Shown: positions 56,756 to 64,000 of the stretch, one piece after another | Layout of the letters: every line of letters begins with the position of its first letter | How positions within the stretch are numbered: the stretch's first letter is position 1 | Assembly (NCBI GenBank): GCA_009760855.2 | Contig: WPIO01000047.1 | Location: 1,461,001 to 1,525,000, forward strand | DNA: 64,000 nt | Direction of reading: 5' to 3' | From: Cristatella mucedo | Taxonomy: Eukaryota > Bryozoa > Phylactolaemata > Cristatellidae | Notes under the pieces: generated by a model | Database searches by the model: none | What the model was told of the DNA's origin: nothing | The model's input: the letters and a program-made list of their open reading frames with translations, nothing else | Program-made: the position numbers and the translations under genes

Positions 56756-57409
56756 TTAGGCCTTGTGTTTAAATTGTTTTGCTATTAAAAGTGATGCCTG
56801 CTGGATCATTTTGCAAAAGGTAGCTCGGTCAGTGGTTAGTTTAGCTTCGTAGCTGACAAAAATAAACCTTGATACGTGTAGTGCTCGTATGCTGTATGCG
56901 GTAACGAGGGCCTGCCGCGGCGTGATAATCGAAACAACGACGAAATCGACGACACAGAGGACGATCACGTCATGCACAGGCAAGCATCTATGAGGGTCGG
57001 TGCGTGCATGCTGTTTTTTAAAGACTTTAATTCACTCGATGTCACTTTTCTTAGACATCGAATGCGCATTCTTTATCCACCATCAGAGCTCTGGGCTGAG
57101 CTGTACCTGAGCTGTGTACCTTGAGCTGTACCTGAGCTGTGTACCTTGAGCTGTACCTTGAGCTGTACCTTGAGCTGTACCTTGAGCTGTACCTTGAGCT
57201 GTACCTGAACCCTGACGGTACGTACAGAGAAAACGCACAAAGCAAAGCCGTGAGGATTTTTTCAGTTTTTCTTGCTCTTCTGGTGCTGTGTGCGGCGTTG
57301 ATCCTTATAAGCGGCTTGCTTTCATTAAATAATTTCCGTAACAGTTGAGCTTACATTACAGTCATTGAACCACGCTCAACACGATACCATTGTGTCAATT
57401 AAATAATGT
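56756..57409. other. Unassigned stretch with 12-bp minisatellite
   Basis: Apart from the minisatellite at 57096-57208 nothing is recognised. Confidence 0.35.
57096..57208. repeat. 12-bp minisatellite (CTTGAGCTGTAC)
   Basis: About eight units, some shortened to CTGAGCTGTGTAC. Being a multiple of three it gives an artificial open frame (LYLELYLE). Confidence 0.9.
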
Positions 57410-57976
57410 CAATTGCTTCTCGTAATAATGTAATGCATCTCCGTCTGTAACTCCAAAAAGCCATACAGACTATGTGGGTGTTAACGCAGGAGAGATTTTC
57501 TATAGCAAACTGACAGCCTACGCGGATTTCGGTACGCATTCGGTAGCCAACAGACTTCGTCTCACGCAACAAAGAGAAAGTGGAAAGCATAGAAGAGTCA
57601 GGAGAGCAGTTGATGCAGTGATAGCATGCAAGTAGCAGCTCAGGACAGCTGGAAAGGATGAGGCATAGTCGGCAACAGGAGAGCAGTTGTCGTTACGTAA
57701 GAATTGTGGGAGCGAGTTCCATAGTCTAGGACCAGCAGAGCAAAAGCTTCTGTCGCCAACGGTCTTTAAGCGGAGGAATAGAACAGCTAATTAATTTTCG
57801 ATGCAGGACCTGAGGTCGCGAACAGGCTTAAACTGATGCAGCAGTTCAGCTAGGTACGAAGGAGTCAAGCCGTAGCGGGCCTGGTGGATCAGTATAAGAA
57901 CTCTCCTCTGTATCCGTTGATCAACCGGGTTCCATCCTAGCTCTTTTAGCAAAGGAGTCACGAGCTCAAACCTCAA
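57410..57976 (-). mobile_element. L2-B LINE copy, 3' part (split by L2-A)
   Basis: 3' tail near 57425-57437 (ATAATGTAATGCATC), 3' UTR, and the C-terminal region reading [20 protein letters not shown] on the minus strand. It stops at ...GAGCTCAAACCTC, where L2-A begins, and resumes at about 60781. Confidence 0.88.
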
Positions 57977-57984
57977 ACCGATAC

Positions 57985-58469
57985 TGGCAGTAGTCTATCG
58001 CCCACCAGGTACCAAATCCTCCTTTATCTCAGATTTCTCCGATCTCATTTCGATTCTGTGTGCAAGAAATCGATCCTTCCTCGTTATGGGTGATTTCAAC
58101 GTTCACTTTGATAACTTATCTGACGCTTTCAGCACCGAATTTCGTACATTGACAGACTCATTATCTCTTGTGACTCATGTGCATGGCCCTACCCACATCA
58201 AGGGTCACACACTCGACCAAATTTTCTCATATAACTGCACTTTGTCATCACCAGTTATCACCAAATCCTGCTTATCTGACCACATGCAGATCTCATTCAA
58301 TCTACAGTGTGTGCCCACATTCTCCTCTAAAATAACCTGTGAATCGCGAAACCTCAAGACCCTTGACATCGATGCTGTCCGTGCGAGCATATCTGCTTCA
58401 CCTTTGCTGCTCAGTCCTCCCCTCCGATCTGTCATCACTGGTAGATTGCTACAACACGACACTAGCTGA
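57985..58469 (+). pseudogene. L2-A endonuclease domain (5'-truncated)
   Basis: The frame reads AVVYRPPGTKSSF, LVMGDFNVHFDNLSDAF, HVHGPTHIKGHTLDQIF and KSCLSDHMQISF: the GDFN, T-H...LD and SDH motifs of APE-type endonucleases that nick target DNA for LINE insertion. The first catalytic motifs are missing by truncation. The frame shifts to that of the RT near 58425-58435, so the two parts are not one open frame here. Confidence 0.88.
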
Positions 58470-60546
58470 CACGCTCGACGAGTTTGCACCTTTGACAAAG
58501 CGAACTGTGCGCCCCCGCCCAGACGGCCTATGGTTTACCACAGACATTAAACTAGCCAAGTCTACTAAACGAAAGCTTGAAAAGGCATACAAAAGATCCG
58601 GACTAACTGTCCATCGACAGGCATATGAAGACTACTGTAGGTCGTACCAATCGATCCTAGCAAAGGCTAAGTCTAGCTTCTATAGAAACATTGTTGAATC
58701 ACAGATGCACAATCCAAAAATGCTGATGTCGACAATAAACCATCTCCTCAACCGTTCCCAGGTTAGCTCCTTACCTGATGATCCTTGTGATGATCTAGCC
58801 GATCGCTTCTCTCGATCCTTTGTGCAGAAGATAGACAAAATCAGGGAATCCATCCCTGCGATGACAACCTTCCCACTAGAATGCTGTTCCTCGGTTCCTG
58901 GCTGCGCCTCAATGTCTGCATTTAAACAGGTCACTAGTGATTTAGTCCTAAAGCTCGTATCTCAATCAAAGAAGACAACAAGTCCACTTGACCCTATTCC
59001 CACTGTCCTGCTCCTACGTTGCATTGATCTGCTGCTGCCATGCATAACCAACATCATTAATATGTCATTAGCCTCAGGTCAGGTCCCAGCACCTTTCAAA
59101 AAAGCTGTAGTCAGGCCACTTCTCAAGAAAGCTACACTAGACCAAGAGAACTTAAGCAACTACCGCCCAGTCTCCCTTCTACCATTCCTATCAAAGACAC
59201 TGGAACGGGTCGTGGCAGACCAGCTGAACTCGTATATCGAAACCTCACACCTTGCTAGTAAGTTCCAGTCTGGCTTTAGAGCTAATCACTCCACAGAGTC
59301 AGCATTGCTTCGGGTATACAACGACCTACTTAGGAATGCAGACATGGGTAGAGTGTCTCTTCTTGTTTTGCTCGATCTTTCGGCAGCTTTTAATACCATC
59401 GATCACAAAGTACTTCTAGAGCGCCTCTCATCTCGCCTGGGCATCACTGGCACTGCTCTGCAGTGGTTCAGGTCCTATCTCAGTGGGAGACTCCAGAGTG
59501 TTGACGTGAATGGACAAAGATCATCTGAAGTACCTCTAAAATATGGAGTACCTCAGGGCTCAGTGCTAGGTCCGGTTCTTTTCACCGTTTATACTCTCCC
59601 TCTCGCTGATGTGATTGCCAAGCACAATCTAGGCTTTCACTTCTATGCGGATGACACTCAGTTGTACCTTTGCTTTGATCCCTCCCAGCCTTCGAGCACC
59701 TCAAATTCTCTCAACTCACTTGCTGCATGCATTGATGACATCCGATCATGGATGGCAGCAAATTTTCTAAAACTAAACGATGATAAAACTAACTTACTAG
59801 TTATGGGCAAACCTAGTGTTATTCAGAAATTGGAAAGGCTGACTTTCAAAATTGGCTCTGCCAGCATATCTCCAGTTGCATCAGCTCGAAATCTAGGTGT
59901 CATATTCCAAAGCGACCTCTCGTTAGACGACCACATCAGCTCCACAGTCAAATCATCAAATCATCAATCAATCAATCAATCAATCATCAAATCAGCCTAT
60001 TTTCAGCTTCATAACATTGCTAAAATTAGGGCTTGTTTAGATAAGGATACCACGTCCAAGTTGGTCCATGCATTCGTGACATCTCGTCTCGACTTCTGCA
60101 ACTCACTGCTTACTGGCCTACCAGCATGTGCGATCAGGCGATTGCAGCTGGTGCAAAACTCGGCAGCTAGGCTTGTCTGTCGTGAGCGTCGCAGTTGCCA
60201 CATTACTCCACTTCTCGCCGACCTGCACTGGTTACCAGTCAAGCAACGGATTGACTTCAAGGTTTTGTCGCTCACTTTTAGGTCTCTTCATTCTATGGCT
60301 CCAGCCTATCTTTCAGATATACTACCCCATCAGGCAAAGCATCGTACCACTCGCTTTTCGGAATCCAACAGTCTAGAAATACCTCGTACAAACCTTAAAT
60401 TCTTTGGAGACCGTGCATTTAGCTCGTATGCTCCCACAGCCTGGAACTCCCTCCCAACCTGCATCAGAACATCCCCTGACCTGACCACATTTAAAAGAAA
60501 CTTAAAAACATACCTATTTAGGACAGCATTTAGTGGGTCCTTGTGA
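58339..60546 (+). CDS. L2-A reverse transcriptase and C-terminal domain, 735-codon frame
   Basis: The first 30 or so codons are out of frame with the endonuclease; the true polyprotein part begins at LSSLVDCYNTTLADTLDEFA. Blocks in order: DGLWFTTDIKLAKS linker, SPLDPIPTVLL, NYRPVSLLPFLSKTLERVV, FQSGFRANHSTESAL, LLVLLDLSAAFNTIDH (motif A Asp in LDLSAAF kept), [20 protein letters not shown] (catalytic pair intact), [14 protein letters not shown], then the L2 C-terminal blocks HITPLLADLHWLPVKQR and [11 protein letters not shown]. There is no stop from linker to SGSL end. A TCAATCAATCA-type repeat inserted at about 59947-59990 adds 14 residues in frame. A young copy, possibly active in trans before the microsatellite expansion; activity is not proven. 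Confidence 0.92.
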   Translation: MNRETSRPLTSMLSVRAYLLHLCCSVLPSDLSSLVDCYNTTLADTLDEFAPLTKRTVRPRPDGLWFTTDIKLAKSTKRKLEKAYKRSGLTVHRQAYEDYCRSYQSILAKAKSSFYRNIVESQMHNPKMLMSTINHLLNRSQVSSLPDDPCDDLADRFSRSFVQKIDKIRESIPAMTTFPLECCSSVPGCASMSAFKQVTSDLVLKLVSQSKKTTSPLDPIPTVLLLRCIDLLLPCITNIINMSLASGQVPAPFKKAVVRPLLKKATLDQENLSNYRPVSLLPFLSKTLERVVADQLNSYIETSHLASKFQSGFRANHSTESALLRVYNDLLRNADMGRVSLLVLLDLSAAFNTIDHKVLLERLSSRLGITGTALQWFRSYLSGRLQSVDVNGQRSSEVPLKYGVPQGSVLGPVLFTVYTLPLADVIAKHNLGFHFYADDTQLYLCFDPSQPSSTSNSLNSLAACIDDIRSWMAANFLKLNDDKTNLLVMGKPSVIQKLERLTFKIGSASISPVASARNLGVIFQSDLSLDDHISSTVKSSNHQSINQSIIKSAYFQLHNIAKIRACLDKDTTSKLVHAFVTSRLDFCNSLLTGLPACAIRRLQLVQNSAARLVCRERRSCHITPLLADLHWLPVKQRIDFKVLSLTFRSLHSMAPAYLSDILPHQAKHRTTRFSESNSLEIPRTNLKFFGDRAFSSYAPTAWNSLPTCIRTSPDLTTFKRNLKTYLFRTAFSGSL

Positions 60547-60780
60547 TTCGTCCTCGATGTGCTTATGCGTGCTGCCACTGTTCATGCTGCCACTAACCAC
60601 ATTTGCATGCTGACCCAGTGCATGTAATCCCTAACCATGTTATTCATTTTGTTTGTTTTTGAAGCATGATTTTACTTACTATTATATTGCGTATCACTTT
60701 GCAGCAAATGTAAAGCGCCTAGAAAGAGATTAAGTTCTCTGAGGGCGCTTTATCAAGTGCAATATTATTATTATTATTAA

Positions 60781-63350
60781 TTAACCTTTGGGACTTGAAA
60801 ACTAGCCTTGTAGCCATATTCATAGCCAGCTGCAGGGGCCTAGTTGCCTTTCTTGGTTGCCCAGCCAAAAGGGAATTCCAATAATCAAGCCGAGACAGAA
60901 CTAACGAGCTAGTTAAATTGTTTGCAAGCCACTGTGGAAGAAAGCTACTAAACTTAGATAGGGATCGGACGTGGTGGCTAGCTGTAGAAGCAGTCTTCTA
61001 AATGAAGCTTTAAAAATTTAGGCGGCTGTCGAAAACGACACCTAAATTTGGAGTACATGGTGACGGTCGCACAACAGCATCACCTGTTAAAAGAGCAAAG
61101 CTTTCTAATCAAGCCACACGCCTAGGGTGTCCTGTGAGCAACAGTTTGGTTTTATCGTCAGTTAGATTAAAGAAATTTTCCTACATCCAGGATCGAATGT
61201 CGGAAAGACAAGCATTTAGATTATCAGTTGCTGCAGCAGATTCCGACGGCTTGAATGACAAATACAGCTGAATATCGCCAGCAAAAAAGTGACATCCTAT
61301 TCCATGAACCTTAATCATTTTTCTCACAGGTTGAGTAAAAATGAGGACATCATGGGACCGAGTATGGCCCCTTGAGGGACTCCACAGATGACCTGTCTCG
61401 TGTGTGAGACCTGACCCCCACACGACAAGGATTGAACACGATCAGGCAAGTACGAATTAAACCACGCCAGTGCCTTGTCTGCTAGATCGATCGTTGTTCT
61501 CGATCGTTAATATTACATCGTGATCAATGGTGTCGAAAGCAGCTGATAGATCTAGTAGAGCTAGGGCAATGACATTTCCGTTATTGTTGCCGCATTTAAT
61601 GTCATTGTTAATACAGAGGAGAGCAGTTTCAGTGGAGTGCTGCCTCTTGAACCCCGATTGAAATTTTTCTGACATTTCATTCTTTTCATCTTTTCAATAT
61701 GTGCAACCAGCTGCTTAGCGACAACTTTTTCAAGAATCTTTGACAACAAAGGAAAAAGGAAACCTGGGTGAAAGTTTTCAAGGACCTCTGTATCTAATCC
61801 AGGCTTTTTAAGTATCGGTCTAACGATTGCCGATTTGAAGGACTTGGATACAAACCTTTTTTCAAAAGAAGCATTAAAAATCTCGGTTATGACAGGGCTA
61901 AGTTGGTCTGCCAGTGACGACCACAGAGATGATGGTCTAGGGTCTTCAGGAGAAGAGTTCTTTTTTACTAGACCTGATTAAGGTAGCCACATCGCATGCA
62001 GAAACCTTGGAAAACTTCTTATGGAAGGTCACATTCTGCAATCGCTTTTCTCGGAGGGGGCTTTATAGAGGCACGAATGTGCACAACGTTTTAAGTAAAG
62101 AAGGCTGAAAACCTTTCTGCTGAGCCGAAAATATCTGGTAGTCGGACCTCTCAGCCTTGGCCAGTAAATTGTTTACTGTCTTATAAATCTGTTTCGGATC
62201 TAATTGGCAGGAATTTAGTTTTCGAGTGAAAAGGGAAGCCTTGGCTCATTAAGCTTCCGGGTGTAAACTCGAATGAAGTTTTTGAAATTGACTAGATTTG
62301 CATTAGACCCCGACTTTCTAAAATGACGTTCAAGCCTGCGCTTACCACGGCGCATCTTTTGAAGTTTTTTTTTAATTGAAAGGAATCCCTACGACTCTGT
62401 ACACGGATAGAATGAACGGGAGCATGTGTTTCAAGAGCACTTCTAAGCGTCATGTTCACTGCATCAGTGAGGGTATCGAGGCTGTCGGTCGAGTCTGCGT
62501 TCAGATCAAGAAGACCTGCATTACAAACAGGTTTCAAAAAATTGTCCATGTCAATGCTTGTAAACTTACGTTGCTGGACAAGATCGGCATTACCCTGTTC
62601 GTACAAAAAGGCAGGAACAGTAAACAAGACCGAACAATGATCCGAGAGGGTAAGCGGGCACACCACAAGGTCACTGGATCAGACATCCTCAGCGATCACG
62701 AGATCTAGGATATGGCCACCGACGTGGGTGGTATGATTAACGTGGTGGACCAACCAAAATTCTCCAGACAGTCAAGAAATGAGCGGACCTAGCTGCTGAT
62801 AGGGTTGTCAACGTGAATGTTGAAGTCCCCAGCAATCATTAACGGCCTGTCACACACAAATATTTTAGCGAGGAACTCCGAAAACTCTTCTATAAACAAG
62901 TTCAGACAGCCAGCAGGAGGCCGGTATATCACGACAGTGAAAAGCACTGTCTTTGATGAGGACCTGACTGCAACCGATTCAAATGATGGCCCGTGCGTTA
63001 TGTCGCTGGCCCATGCGAAAAGCTGCACATCCTATATCCAAACAATTTACGAACAACAATTGTAACCCAGCCACCAACCTTGTCAGAACGCATGGGCTGA
63101 AATAATGAGAACTAGGGTGGGGCGGTCTCAGATATGTAGCTACTGGAACAAAGCGTCATTCAAGTTTCGGTAAGCAGAAATACATCTGGGTTCTCCTGGA
63201 AAACCTCATCTCGGATAAGTAACCCTTCAGTTTTTAGCGAGCGAACATTTAGTGGGCGGAATTTAAGAGGCTGTCCAACAACTTCCCTGATGAAGTGGCT
63301 TGCATTCAAGTCGGCGTGTAGCCGGCCTGGCAGACGCGGCCCCTTCGAAT
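60781..63350 (-). mobile_element. L2-B LINE copy, main part with endonuclease (minus strand)
   Basis: Continues the copy at 57410-57976. Minus-strand readings in order from the right: LNVRSLKTEGLLIRDEVF and NPDVFLLTET (endonuclease start, about 63180-63280), VVIYRPPAGC and MIAGDFNIHVD (about 62810-62930), LSDHCSVLFTV (about 62640), ILEKVVAKQLVAHIEK, SEKFQSGFKRQHSTETALL, LALLDLSAAFDTIDHDVIL, YHFFAGD-like active site (FFAGDIQLYLSF in place of YADD, so damaged), and LPKR-VAG region. About 3.1 kb in all when joined, with stops and frameshifts. The most complete L2-B copy in the window. Confidence 0.88.
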
Positions 63351-64000
63351 TTGAATTGGACCGTAGTAACGGCCGCCGGTCGACATTTCACAACATTCTG
63401 AGGCACAGCAGCTGAGCTAATGCCATAACGAGTGCTATTCAGCGCTTTAAACTAAAGGGTCGTGGGTTTGATAGCCGAGCTGTTGATAGGGCGAACGCAG
63501 GATGCAGGGATCGTGCTTACATCATTCAAGCACTGAATTTTAATTCATCATGATAGCGATTCAAAGAAGTTGTACTATCCTTATTGTAAATTAGTTCATC
63601 AACGTTTGCAAGATTGACTCATGACCTAATCACATTTAGTCACAATTGTCCTTTGCTTAATAAACTCCTAAGTTCCTGGCTGATCGATGCTTATACATAT
63701 ATCATTTCGTCTGACAGGCCCCGAATGGCTTGGCACTTACCTGCAAACTTAAATGTCATACCACTGAAATCTTCTTCGACAGCCCTTAGGTAGTGTTCGA
63801 TAAACCAATACCTTTCGTTTTCAACTTAACGCGGCTACGTGAACCTGAAGTTTTACTAATTAACGTAGCTGCTCACCCGACCGATGATGTTTTAGCAATC
63901 GCCGGAGCTCTAATGGTCACCACATCAGGCTGAGGAGGACCGCTGACGTGGTTTTCCAGCTAACCACGAGGTCTCGCTCGCCTACAGTACCTGAGTGCTC
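63351..64000. other. Unassigned right end
   Basis: A tRNA-like word order at about 63405-63475 (GGGTCGTGGGTTTGATAGCC in place of a B box) is too weak to call a SINE. Nothing else recognised. Confidence 0.3.

Larger units (their letters stand above)
57977..60780 (+). mobile_element. L2-A LINE, longest copy (2.8 kb), nested in L2-B
   Basis: Starts inside the endonuclease domain and runs through RT, C-terminal domain, 3' UTR, hairpin (60712-60751) and ATTATTATTATTATT tail. AACCT(C/T) flanks both sides (57970 region and about 60782-60789), a likely short target duplication. It is 5'-truncated: ORF1 and the start of the endonuclease are absent. This copy is the reference used for the other L2-A fragments in this window. 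Confidence 0.93.

Noticed and set aside
57139-57348. Membrane-like small protein with LYLELYLE repeats
   Set aside because: The repeat comes from a 12-bp minisatellite. The hydrophobic tail after it has no family and no gene context.
63405-63475. SINE head at the right end
   Set aside because: GGTTTGATAGCC departs from the B box, the body of the SINE family is absent, and no stem pairs well.

Overview
This is an animal nuclear genome window, not prokaryotic. It holds one recognisable host gene, with GT-AG introns, in a dense field of transposable elements typical of invertebrates: two or more L2/CR1-type LINE lineages, a tRNA-derived SINE, a Ty3/Gypsy LTR element, a Tigger/pogo-type DNA transposon and a small hAT-like MITE. 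The species cannot be named from the sequence. A marine or other aquatic invertebrate is only an inference from the abundance of L2 and the mixture of elements.

The left half (about 2.3 to 32.4 kb, + strand) is one gene, the homologue of WD-repeat protein WDR89. I can place eleven exons whose splice phases all fit, ending at a TAG at 32398-32400. They carry a WD-propeller protein of about 320 residues; the first 40 or so residues, the start codon and the promoter were not found and should lie upstream of 2309. The introns total about 29 kb and hold L2 fragments, SINEs, a Tigger-like transposon (22600-24652), microsatellites and an unnamed two-copy repeat. To my knowledge the vertebrate WDR89 coding region is a single exon, so this is the intron-rich form.

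The right half (about 34.9 to 63.4 kb) contains no host gene I can support. It is a stack of nested repeats. A Gypsy element (36509-41439, - strand) sits inside an L2-A copy with a 5-bp target duplication. That Gypsy element is itself split by a second L2-A copy (38088-39819). At 57.4-63.35 kb a long L2-A copy (RT frame of 735 codons) is inserted in a nearly full-length L2-B copy. Between these lie a 25-bp minisatellite that grew inside an L2-like reverse transcriptase segment (43066-43946), and a worn tandem array with a period of about 160 bp (54990-56455) that looks like an old satellite.

The L2-A copies end in one conserved 3' hairpin (stem AAAGCGCC/GGCGCTTT) followed by an ATT-rich tail; I count about 16 such ends on both strands. 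L2-B copies end differently, in short GTAAT/GCATT-type repeats. SINE copies repeatedly lie in or against L2 bodies. Boundaries of degraded elements are read by eye from internal alignment between copies and may be off by tens of bases.
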